This document shows positions 21,860-32,502 of a DNA stretch of 64,000 bases, piece by piece; position 1 is the stretch's first letter; each line of letters begins with the position of its first letter. The DNA is taken from NCBI GenBank assembly GCA_032821775.1, contig JAVLRN010000001.1, forward strand, positions 2,294,001 through 2,358,000, read 5' to 3'. Under the pieces are notes generated by a model. The model was given only the letters and a program-made list of their open reading frames with translations, made no database searches and was not told where the DNA came from. Position numbers and translations under genes: made by a program. The stretch is from Sanguinoderma infundibulare. Taxonomy: Eukaryota > Basidiomycota > Agaricomycetes > Polyporales > Polyporaceae.

Positions 21860-24774
21860 TTAGTATTTTCCTCTGCGGCCACGCTTGTAGCTCCCACCAT
21901 AACTTCCGCCACGGTAACCACCACGATTATAGCCTCCGCGATAGCTGCCGGAGGCATCGTTCGAAGTCGTCTGACTGTACGTACGCTTCTGCGCCGTGCG
22001 AGCCGGCGCGGTAGTCTCGACCTTGGTGTAGCCCGCCTTCTTGCATTCAATGTCGAACGCCGCTACCAGCGCGCTGAACTCGACGTCAACCATGCTCCCG
22101 AACAGATGGCGGGACGTCGACCATTTCCCATATGTCAGACGAGGAGACGTAATCCCGAAGGCCATACGGGCGAGCAATCGCGGATCGTCTCGCTCGGGAC
22201 ATGCGTCGAGGATCTGCTTGATACGGCCGGCATCGGGGACAGCTTGTGCGACCGGCGAGTACTCGACCCCGGTCCCAGTCTTGCAAAAGCTGCACTGGCC
22301 ACATAAACCACCTGGAACAACATCGTCGTCCCCGAAATATGCAGCGAGACCCTGTGCCATGCCTGTGAGGGGAAGTCAGTACAGGGAGCTGAACGAATCG
22401 TCGCTGGACATCTACAATCGTCGTTGGTCGCAAACTCGATCACTTTGCGTATCTTCTCGACAGCTTCATTCTCGCGCCCGACCATGCCCGTGTACAGTTG
22501 GTCTGCCAAGCCCTTGACATCCTTGGTCCCCTTCGGCATGGGCTTCATCACCATGAATCGCTGAATGAAGTTGTAAGCAGGTTGGTCGGGCTCAATCAAG
22601 CACAGTACAACTTACAGCTCTCACTTGAGAAGCCTTGCTTGTGATGTGACCTGGCCCATATCATCATCAGCGTGTAAAGAACGCAGACCAATCGAAACTT
22701 ACCATCCAACTCCCAACCGTTGACGGTTCGAGCGATGTCCGAACGTTCGATTCCTGACCTCTCCGCCGTGAGAACCGTGTCGATCTGTCAAGGTTAGCCA
22801 TTGTCTTAACATATGCTCGATCCAGAATCAACCTACTTGGTACCCATTGCCCTTCACGGACCAGTAGGTCCTGACAGCCTTGGCTGCAGGGGAAGCATCA
22901 GCCAGAACCTTAGACCACCCCTTCGCATCGCGTTGAGAGATATCGTAGATTGAAAAGAAGGGCGTAGTCGCTCGGATGTAGCCATAGTCCAGCTCCAGCT
23001 GAGCATAGCACAGATTGAGGACGTTTTGCTGTGGAGGATGAGCTGAGTTCATTACATTTGTCATAAGTGCCACATACTCGGATGTCAAAACTGTTGCAAT
23101 GCGAGATAAGCACACATCGGACGAGGACTCATGACGGACATACTCTTTGGCCTGCTTGTATAGATTGAAGTCGAGAGTACCATCCGACGCAGGCTGTTTG
23201 AGAGAGACCTCTTGAATCCAGAGCTCGATATCACGCTTGGCGCAAGTATCGCCTCTGGCAAAGCCCTCGAGAATGGGCAAATCGGTCGCGCAGAGGAACA
23301 TGTAACAATGAGAGAGTAAGCCATCTCGGCCCGCACGACCAACTTCCTGGCTATAGTTCTCAAGCGTTTTCGGCATGTGGAAGTGGATGACCTACGCGAC
23401 GTCAAAGATTGCGAGATGGTGTACGCATATATGACACACCCACCTGTCGAATGTTGGCTGTTTGGCAAGGAATTAATATAGTTATATGCTAGAGAACACC
23501 ATGTTCACCTTTGTCAATTCCCATCCCGAACGCGATCGTCGCGACGACGATGCCTTTGTCGGAATCCATGAAGGCCAGCTGAACCCGCTCGCGCTCTTCA
23601 GAGGGCAGACCAGCGTGATAAATCGAAGCCTCCAGTTGATGGGATCGCAACGAGTTCGCGACTTCCTCTGCGTGCTTCTGCAGAGTAACATACACGATGG
23701 CTGGCCCTGTACGCTCTTTCAAGATGCCGACCAGCCGGTTAATCTTCTCCGCCATCGTTTGGAAGACTTCGGCGTGCAAAGCGAGACTGGTGTGGCGTCG
23801 TCAGCTGGACTGGCTCGCTAGAATGTAGTCAGCGACGCACTTGGCTCGATACACAGGAATGCGGAAGACGCCCGCGTTGCGGTCGATGAAGAAGCTGTCG
23901 CAAATATCCTTGGATACCGAGGTAGTTGCCGTCGCCGTGAGACAGAGGACACGTTCCACGTCCATTTCTTCGGCGAAGCGTGCAATCTTGAGGTACTCTG
24001 GTCGGAAGCTGGCACCCCACTACATTACAAGATGAATATATGCGTCTTTGAATGGCATCCTCCATGAAAACCCACAACACGACAGACCTGAGAGATACAA
24101 TGGGACTCGTCCACCGCAAGGAGCGAGATGCGGACTCGTCGCATCATGGCGATGAAGCCCTCGTTGTTCAGCCTGCAACATCCTACTTAGTTTATGTTCA
24201 AAGCCTGTTAAAACGCGCGATGCTCACCTCTCGGGCGCGACGTAAAGAATCTTCATTGACCCAGTGATGACCTCGTTCTTAATCCACCCGACCTTCCCGG
24301 CGTCTTGAGTGCTATCCAAGCTCGCAGCCTTCACGCCCCTCATGACAAGCGCGTCGACTTGGTCTTTCATGAGGGCAATGAGGGGCGAGATGACCAAAGT
24401 TAATCCCTACGCAGGCACGCGTCATTCCCATGACCAGACAGAAAGACGCGTAGAACTCACCTCCAAGCATAACGCAGGGATCTGGTAGGTTAAACTCTTC
24501 CCTCCTTTGGCGGCGTTCAGCGCAACACCAGTATGCCATGCCCCGAGGCTACGCACCCCCAGTTGGGAACAACACGAGCGCGTTTTCGTTGTCCACGAGA
24601 AGGCGACGGATGACCTTCGCATAGTCGTCGGTCATACCACGGTCAAAACATCCGAGGGAACAAAGAGACGCGTACCGCTTCCTGTTCCAGACGGAAAGAC
24701 GCGAATCCGAACGTGTTTTTGAGGACTTCGTGTGCCTGCTGCATCATCGGATCTTGCGGCTGCACGTCTCCCAT
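21860..24774 (-). CDS. RecQ-family ATP-dependent DNA helicase with Gly/Arg/Tyr tail
   Basis: Starts at the ATG at 24774 (MGDVQPQDPMMQQAHEVLKN). Motif 0 includes FGFASFRLEQEA. The Walker A FPTGGGKSLTYQIP is formed across an intron. The DExH box is LLAVDESHCISQ, and motif III-like LCLTATAT follows. The second RecA domain has IVYVTLQKHAEEV, SIYHAGLPSEERERVQ, VATIAFGMGIDKG and SQEVGRAGRDG. The RecQ-Ct zinc ligands show in GGLCGQCSFCKTG. The protein ends in an RGG/YGG-rich tail (about 30 residues). RecQ helicases are 3'-5' enzymes that process recombination and stalled-fork intermediates in the nucleus. It is much shorter than Sgs1/BLM and has no visible HRDC domain, so it is a shorter paralog type. 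Confidence 0.93.
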
Positions 24775-25132
24775 GTTGGTGGAAAGCAGGGGTGGACGAG
24801 GGTGGTGAAGGACGCGTCTGCTTGCTGCGGTCGAGGACAGAGTCGGAAACGGCTGACGAGGACTGGGGGTCTAACAGGCGTCTATTCGCGTCGTCTCTGT
24901 TTACGCGTTGTTTGTACAGACATTGACATCTTCCAGTACAGATATCTTCTAGATATTCACACGGCCACTCGTAGAAAATCGTACAGGTACACTCTCATAA
25001 CCATAGTCCCAAGAATTAAATTAAAGCACTGCTCGTACACACACGACGAACTCGGCATCCTCTCAGCGAATCGTGAAGTAGTGCAGCGGCGTTCTCGGGC
25101 AGGGCACGACAGCCTTGGCATGCATATGGTGC
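24775..25132. other. Intergenic: RecQ promoter and NOX 3' UTR
   Basis: No coding feature seen. Confidence 0.4.
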
Positions 25133-27287
25133 TTAGAAGTGTTCCTGACGTTCGGCGGCGTGAGCATGACGACGTAGATCCTGAGATCTAAAAAAAGCTT
25201 CTCACCTTTGCGAACGTGAAGTTGATGGACGGGCAAGCGGCCTCCAAGGTTGCCTCCTTGATAGCCTTCGCGAGAACACCCGGACCGCAGAAGTACGTCT
25301 ATTACTCAATGTCGTTAGCCCTCTCGGCCTTGTCGGGCACGTAATACAAATTTCCACTTACCCCGACGGTGGTCTTGAGCTGCTCGGTGGTGCCGGGAAG
25401 GTATTGGCCGGTCTGAATGGCCTGGCTCATGCGGCTGTAGATAGTCTTCCAGTTGGGCCGACCAAACATGGTGCGAGTGCGAAGGAGCGTCAGCGGGTCA
25501 TACTCGGCGCCCGCATCATTGACAGCAATGTTCCAGAGCATGTCCTCGGAGATCTTCTGCGTAAGGTAGATGTTGATACGCAAGAAGTTGGCTAAAGATA
25601 CCGAGCGTCAGCAGAGACAATCAGCGCGTACGTTGCTACCACTCACGATCGGCCTGAGCAGCCTCCACCTCCTGGAGGAGAGTCTGGAACCAACCAAACG
25701 ACGGTGCATCGCGGCAAACCCAGAAGAATTCGACACGCCTGAGAGAACCAAGAGTGCCCTTCTTTTGACGGTACCAGATGTGCTTGAGAATGGACGCAAA
25801 CGGCGTGACACCTATTTCGCTGTCAATAACCACGGAAATGAACTTCAACCGATTGTCACGCACCAATACCAGCACCAATAAGCACGGCAACCTCGACGTT
25901 GAAAACATCCTCGGCCGGAGCACCGTAGGGACCATCGATGCGAACAGCCGGAAGAGCATGGCCAGTCGAGTCGATCTCGACGAAGTCGCCACGGGTACCG
26001 TAGATTCGGTCGTCCTTCTCATCACCCTTCAACGCAGCCTTGGTCATGGCAGCGACCACCTGAGGGCCGGCACCAACACGTTCTCCCAATTCATAGGTCC
26101 AGTCACCGACTTGACGGATGTGGATAGAGACGTAGGGGTCCTCGGGGGCAGATGTGATTGTGAACTGGAACATCTGTCAGTCTTGCTCCGTACCTGTGCA
26201 AATAGATGCAAACCTACTGGGTGCCACTGCCAACCAGAGATTTCAGGAACCTGAATAAACAACCACTGACCAGCGACGTATTTGAAGCTGGGCTTGATGA
26301 TGCGCAGCTCCATGGCACCTGGAAAAGGGGTGGCAGCGTCAATAACGTGGAAACGGGAACTCTCTGCTCCAAAAATAAACGGACCGCTGGGGTGAACGAG
26401 GACCTTGGACAGGCGAGTTGCACGCCTGGCACGAATTTCACGCCAGATCCTCTCTCCGAAGTAGATCATTCCAGGCCAAATGGTGAACCGCCAGCTTTCG
26501 TACCCCAAGCAGTGCTCGGTGGAGTAGAAAGGAAACGTGGAGATGTAGTTGGGACCAGGGCTGTCGCGAACGAAGCATCCGGTGGCATGGGAGTAGAGAC
26601 CGATCATGAAGAAGAACGCGAGGTGGTGCGTGTACCAGAAGGCCTCGAAGCACTGGTGGCGGACTTTGTGGTGCGCTGTGGTATAGATGAGGACCATGAT
26701 GAGAAGCATGAAGTGACCAGTCACGCCTCCAGCCTGGGTGTAGTGGATGGTCAAAGCGATCTCAGGGCGAACCTCTGCGAGCGAAGAAATAGGGTGATGA
26801 GTGGCTCATGTCTGACGCGGACATTGTGCAGGCAGAAAAATACGTACGAGTGCGCTCGACGTTGAAAAAGTTGATGTAGTGAGCCGTGGTATGAACCATG
26901 GTCCAGAACGCCATCGAGTACGCCACCTGCCTGTGGAACCAGATGTTCTCGTCGGCGGGAAAGAGCCATGTGAGACGAGGGCGGACGACACGGATAATGT
27001 TCCGCAACATGGGGACGAGGATCATGCCACCATCGAAAGCAAGAACAAGACCGGCACCCCGAGACGTCCAAACCGACCACGTCAACGCGTTCAACGCGGC
27101 CAGCTTCTTGTTGGTTGCCTGCAAAGCCCGCCACTCCTCAAAGACCCTCCCGAGTAAACGAGCGGGGAGGACGAACCTGAGAATACCATCCATAGGCAAA
27201 CAAGAAAAGGTGAATGCTATAGAAGATGACGTTGAACGCGAGGCGTCTGGGCTGCAGGAATTCACGCTGAAACCAGGATTCGCCCAT
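25133..27287 (-). CDS. noxA: NADPH oxidase, NoxA type
   Basis: Begins MGESWFQREFLQPRRLAFNV at 27287, with no long N-terminal or EF-hand extension, which fits NoxA rather than NoxB or NoxC. The ferric-reductase core has paired heme-ligand His in FHRQVAYSMAFWTMVHTTAH and in AHHKVRHQCFEAFWYTHH. The FAD-binding motif is HPFTITSAPEDP. The NADPH-binding segments include LIGAGIGVTPFASIL and FFWVCRDAPSFGWF, then QLKTTVGTYFCGPG. The C-terminus FTFAKEHF lies partly in a small last exon ending at 25133. The enzyme moves electrons from NADPH across a membrane to make superoxide. In fungi it drives fruiting and hyphal differentiation with NoxR and Rac. Multiple GT-AG introns are present. Confidence 0.94.
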
Positions 27288-27984
27288 CGTGCCGCAGGAT
27301 TAGAGTCCGCTGTCCCAGATAGATTAGAATACCAAACGAGCGTCGTCCGGCCGGCCAGACAAAGGAATGAAGTTCGGGAGAGGGAAGCGGAGAGGGCGGG
27401 GACAGGAACGGGGGGAAGGAGAAGTGGGAAGAAAAGGAGGGGCAATATGGGCGCTCACGGAGAGAAGCGACGATATCAGGCCGAGCGGGTGGCATGGCAA
27501 TACTCTGGCTGTCATGCCCGGCTCGCACCGGTTCAGTCTACCTCGACGCGGCGCGGCGCCCTCCCGCCCTGGGGCCAGAGAGGCTCGGCCACCACTAACG
27601 CCTTTCGTAACCAATGCCACACTCGAGTGATCTCCCTCAGTCCGGCCGCCGTACGCGTAGTCCTCCGTCCACTCACCGCTCTTCCATTGACCCTCACCGT
27701 TAATGCTATCGAATGTCTGTCAGTTCATTCCACGTCCCCGCGCGCCGAGCATTGCCTCCGCACCCACATCTGTCAGTCCACCCGACAGTCTGGGTACATC
27801 AATCACCAAACCCCTTGAACCACGCCGCTCTCCTTAATGCTCTCGGAAACCAATCGTATAGTGCTTTTCCCACAGAGAAACCAGCAAGCGTAATCCGACA
27901 AGAACCATGTGGCTCCGACATCCCCTTCCGCGGTCCCTCGAGCTCCCCCCATCAGCGCCCTTGTCAGTGCTCCGATCGACAGTC
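27288..27984. other. Intergenic: NOX promoter and MAD2 3' region
   Basis: About 700 bp. A long + strand frame here is only the antisense of NOX running on. No family match, RNA or repeat seen. Confidence 0.4.
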
Positions 27985-28914
27985 CTACCCCTCGTATCGA
28001 TACGCGACCATGGCCTCGATCCGATGCACATCTGTGCTAAAGCTCCGAAGCTTGACTTGTTGGCTCTTCGAAGCTTCGATCGCGAGCGGGTCCGTATCCA
28101 CCCACTCGTTCGCGGGCACCTCGGCGGACTCTTTAGTGTACGCAAGGATGTTGAACACCATCGGCTCGTCGATCACAGGTAACACCGTCATCATGGACAC
28201 GATCTGTTTCAGGATACTCCGAATCTCTGCCTGTATTTCGCTCTCCGGCTTTGGCGGCGCTCTAGAAGATTATATGCGCTCGGATTAGTTCTGGCTGCTC
28301 GGTGGCCACATCCCAGACCTTGCCACAGCCACGTACGGTTCTGAGCTCTGACTCTGAGCGGGCAGTTCGACGAGATTGATGTCGAACACCCAGCGCTCCA
28401 GAGGTGTCCGCGAGTCCTTGGAAATGATTGCGAGCACAAGCTGGCTAATGGAGCCCGTGAGAAGCCATTCTGTCATGTTGAGCTCAGCTCTGCATTGCCT
28501 ACCGGCGCGCTCAGTTTCCCGGATCACTCACGGTTGACTTGATTCAATATCCTGATGGTGGTGACCGATATGATGCCGGGGACTCCGTTAGCATCTGCCA
28601 GATCATTAGGGCACAGATGCGAACGCACTTCTCCAGGTAACTTTCAAGCGCCGGATCCTGAGTGACGAGCACTGTCTGCCCGTATTTCTTCACCATATGG
28701 AAGTCTTCAGCGGGGTAGACACCACGCTGGAACAGAATCCTATAGATGGTTGTGGTTTCTCGTCAATTCGGTATTCGAATGTCGGGGGCTATAGTAGCAT
28801 TCGGGCTTACGTGTTGGCGGAGAACTTGAAGAACTCGGTTACGAGGGCGGTCGAGCCCTTGAGAGTAATCGCCTGGCAGGGAGAAGCTTTCTTGGCCTGC
28901 TTGGTGGGAGCCAT
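27985..28914 (-). CDS. MAD2: Spindle checkpoint protein Mad2 (HORMA domain)
   Basis: The start at 28914 gives MAPTKQAKKASPCQAITLKG, then STALVTEFFKFSANTILYQRG, the first HORMA strands. A following exon gives QWLLTGSISQLVLAIIS, then SRTPLERWVFDINLVE, the Mad2 central region. The C-terminal safety-belt part reads VIDEPMVFNILAYTKESAEV and RSFSTDVHRIEAMVAYRYEG. Mad2 binds Mad1 and Cdc20 at unattached kinetochores and inhibits the APC/C. There are three or four short introns. The protein is about 210 residues, as expected. Confidence 0.93.
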
Positions 28915-29299
28915 CGGAAAACTGTTGTCGGGGTCACAGGACGGTGTGGTAAGTGAGATGAATGCAGGTCGTAGGCCGGTGGCGGTTAGCTGGAGTGGCA
29001 ACTGAACAAACGCGGTTCGCGCATTCCCTTGCGCGTAATGTCACATATTCACGTGCGCGCGTCAAAGCGCCTGGCAGCACTCGCGAACCTTCCAGCTTCA
29101 AGTATCGACTCTAGCGAACTCCAGCGGCATTAAATCCAAACAGACAGGGTATGCATATCCACGATGGTGCGATGATAAAAAAAATACAACATAATGATGA
29201 ACAAGCAACCAACGTCACAAATCCGACCGAAACTCGAACGCATATAGGCATGGCCACATGAACGGAAAACGCGGTCAACGTCCGCATACGGAGAGACAT
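28915..29299. other. Intergenic: MAD2 promoter and RNase III gene 3' UTR
   Basis: Nothing coding recognised. An A8 run lies at 29178-29185. Confidence 0.4.
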
Positions 29300-30737
29300 C
29301 TACCAGAATGGATCCTTGTTGTATGAGCGCCATCGGGGCAACGAACTTGAACTGCCAAAGAGCTGCGCGTAGCCTGACGGACGCCTCGGAGAATCGACAT
29401 CAGACGACGAACAGTCCATGTCAGTGTCAGACCCGTCCGCCATTAGCATCGTCTCCAGTGTCTCCTCGTCTTCCGACTCTGTCGACAAGGATCCATTGCA
29501 ACCGGGGCGAGTGTCTGTTACGGTGAGCCCCGGGGGAGCTGCGGCCGATGGTAGAGGGGGAGGCAGATGGCTAGGAGGAGGCGGAGCGGACGTTGCTGGC
29601 TGATTGGATGCGAAAACCTGGCCACGAGGAAGGGGTGGTAGGGCTCGAGATTGACGGCCAGATGCTTCAGGTTCCGCACCACTGTCGTCGGAATCAGGCT
29701 CTCGCGTGAGGTCAATAAAAATAACCTCCTTCTGCGCCGGGGGGACAGCTTGAACGAGTTCAGTTGCGCTTCCGGGCTTCGCAGGTTCAGGGGAGGCCTT
29801 AGAACGGATCTTCGCAGACACGACCTTCGGCACGACTGTACCCAAGTTAGGACGTACGACAATCACCCGAACGCATATCGAGGACGCACCATTGGGGCTA
29901 CCTAGGACGGCGCGCTTGAGGCTTGGGCTGCGTGAGGAACGAGCCTTGATCTTCTCCACTGTGTGTAGTCGATGCTTGATCGCCGTGACCTGATTGGCGC
30001 ACCTCGTCGAGGTATCAGAAGGGGCGCACTTCTTGGGAGACGTCAACAAGAGAGGTTTGTACGGCAAGTAGTGTGCACGAAAATGTCCGTATACGCGACG
30101 ACTACAAATAGGACAGGGTGAGTGGCGAAAAGGAGGTGGATGACGTTTTGGATGCTTACTATTCGTAGTACTCGTCGGCAGCGGCCCTGATGAGAGTGTG
30201 GTAGGTATCCCTGACCCATCTAAATAGCGCCTCGAACCCGGCCTCCCAGTAATATGCGGCGACTATCGTCTCGAAGAGGTCGGCGGTCAACTTAACTTGA
30301 TCCTTCGACTTCAGTTGGGCTGATGTGCCTTCACCAAACGTCCGCTTCGTCAACGCCTTCAAAACCGCGTTGCTGACGCAGTAGAACTCCATCTTCTCCG
30401 CGATACGGGAGAATGTGGCGTTGGAGTTCAACGCCCCCCGAATGCACTGTTTCTTGCCATCACTTACCGGAGACACGGAGCAGTACCAAATGAAAAGACG
30501 CACCGTGTAGAAGTGTGCAGTGCTGCTGGGATACTGTTGGTACATCTGCCTGGCGAGTGCGGCGTACATCAGCGCATCGCCGACGAACTCGAGTCGGTCG
30601 TTCTCCCTGTACGCGTGATCGGAGCCGTTTAGGATCTCCATCCACTTCTTCTCGGACAGCGGAGGTAGACGTGCGGTGAAACTTGGGTGGTCGATCGCCT
30701 TTTCCAGGGCTCGTTGGAGTAAAGGAGTCGGTGCCAT
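29300..30737 (-). CDS. RNase III-domain protein with long disordered C-terminal tail
   Basis: Exon 30737-30160 encodes an RNase III domain: signature NDRLEFVGDALMYAALARQ, and DLFETIVAAYYWEAGFE, which keeps the second set of acidic residues. Metal-dependent dsRNA cleavage is therefore possible. The frame appears to stop right after ADEYYE, but GTAAGC at 30159 with acceptor TTTGTAG (intron 30159-30102, 58 nt) removes the stop. It continues in frame as YRRVYGHFRAHYLPYKPLLL, then about 240 residues rich in Ser, Pro and Asp/Glu with no recognised dsRNA-binding domain. A 57-nt frame-keeping segment around 30451-30507 (GTGCGT..AACAG) may be another intron, so the length is 440 or 459. It resembles ascomycete and basidiomycete Dicer-unrelated RNase III proteins. 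Mitochondrial or nuclear location is unknown. Confidence 0.8.
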
Positions 30738-31245
30738 ATCCGCGAAATCGCCTCAGTGGCGTGCCGTGTGTCGGACCAGAAAGGAGCGCCGGATGTCACC
30801 GGAAAGTTATGTGCAGTGTAGGATGGACGATGTGGTGTTTGAAGCGAGCGTATGTTAGGTTCCGGACCCTGGACTCGCAAGGTTATGTAGTAGTCGATCA
30901 TAAGTGGCTGACTTCTGCAGAGCGCCCGTGCGGCTGCCTCTTCAATGTCTTTGACGCCGAAAGCATCTGGAAGCCACGCAAGGGCTAAAATCGATCAACC
31001 ATGAAGTCTCCTGGGCAGTTCTTCCAGCGACTCACAGAAACGAAGTCCCCCGATGACACGGAGACGTGTTTGAGATACGACAGATTAGGACAGAATACTT
31101 AGGTTCAGGCAAAGTGAACAATAAATACAACACTGGCTTTCAGCTTCCGGTCGTCATAGTCCAACGTATCTATCCTCACAGACTACCGGCCCGTACTGGC
31201 GTTCATCCAAGAAAGACGAAAAGGACCCAGCCCATAATATACAAC
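30738..31245. other. Intergenic: RNase III gene promoter and E3 gene 3' UTR
   Basis: No gene seen in about 500 bp. Confidence 0.4.
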
Positions 31246-32210
31246 TCAACCAACCTCCAGGATGGCATCCTCAGCACGTAGGAGTAACCGCTTTGTCATC
31301 CTCTCTGTGAGCTGATACACCTTGTATAGAGCCCTAATTTCCATAAAAATGAGCATTCGCCGCTCACACGCAGGAAAGAAATGCCTTGCCTCGCGGCACC
31401 TGCAAGGACAACTGCAAGGATAATCAACGCCATGAGGTCCTTCGATTGGCGCCCCGTACGACGAGTACGGAACCGCAACCAGTGGAACGGAAGGGGAATC
31501 GAAAGCAACATGTGCGCTATTGATCCCGCACCCACCACGGGGAGCCCAAGCAAGAACCGGCGGATGAAGCGACCGAGGAGGCTTGGTGGACCTTGTGGCT
31601 GCTTGATGTGGTATGTACCTGCTCGCTGACGGAGAATGGCCTCGCCGACCATGCTATCGTCCGCGAGGATGCCAACGGTCATCTTGATGAGGTTTCGGAA
31701 CACCTCGTACGGGTAGTAGAAGCTGAAGGAGTAGGAATCGTCGTCGTCGCCGATGAACCAGGTGGTGATAAAGGAGCTCAAGAGGACGATGATCGTGAAG
31801 AAGAACGTGGATACGGCGGCAATGACAACTAAACAACAACGCTTGTATTAGCGATTTTGGCGGGGCTGCAACGAACGAGCTCACTCGGGTTAGTTGCTAT
31901 GCCCACGATGCGAGTACGGGCAAAGTGGTAGTGGTATCCGCACTGGGGACATGCGTAGAACGCGCTTCGAGAACTGGAGGTGTTCCGCCACCGCTGCAGA
32001 CATTTCACATGGACATACTGCACGGGTGTATGGCACAGTCAGTGTAGTCGCAGAGCACAGAAGGCGTAAACATACGGTGATAGATCCTTTGCAAAGACAA
32101 GGCCGAATGAGCCTACCCAACTCCGGGTCCTCCCCGTCCAGACAGATGCGACACTGCTTAGTCTCTTCTGCCTGTGTCTCCGTTGCCGGTGCTCCGCCGT
32201 GATCAGACAT
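31246..32210 (-). CDS. Membrane RING-CH (MARCH-type) E3 ubiquitin ligase
   Basis: The start at 32210 is MSDHGGAPATETQAEETK. The RING-CH (C4HC3) zinc finger follows: CRICLDGEDPELGRLIRPC, then CKGSITYVHVKCLQRW and FYACPQCGYHYHF. Hydrophobic segments FVVIAAVSTFFFTIIVLL, GAGSIAHMLLSIPL and DLMALIILAVVLAGAA indicate two to three membrane helices. The C-terminus LYKVYQLTERMTKRLLLR, then AEDAILEVG, is joined by a GC-AG intron (31389-31334, donor GCAAGG, 56 nt), the only option that keeps this helix in frame. Such proteins ubiquitinate membrane clients at ER or endosomal membranes; no substrate can be inferred. It is divergent from the carrier gene, 292 bp away. Confidence 0.88.
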
Positions 32211-32502
32211 AAGCGTTCATGAGTAAATAGTTGAGGAAGAGTACGTAGTTTCTCTCCGAGCTGCGTCAGTCCCCAGAGATTCTGGCAGCACGTCGACGTT
32301 CCGAAGAGGTGTGGGGACAGTCTTGAAGCGCCCGTTGTTCGCTAACGTGTCATGATCGGGTGGCGGTGTATCGGATGTTCGGTCCGTGTGCCCTCCGATG
32401 GAAGCCGAGAGCCTGCAGCCTGCAGGCATGCGCTGTCCACCACAACGATTCAGCGGGCACACACCATTGTCTGCGAGAGTTTGTGCGGAACGAATCCAGT
32501 AG

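Noticed and set aside
26898..27818. A 306-codon + strand frame opposite the NOX gene
   Set aside because: It is mostly the antisense of a clearly coding gene, has no family match, and its composition follows from the codon use of NOX.
30159..30161. TAG as the true end of the RNase III gene
   Set aside because: The stop overlaps a GTAAGC donor, and a phase-matched acceptor leads to a long open frame that lacks its own ATG at the boundary.
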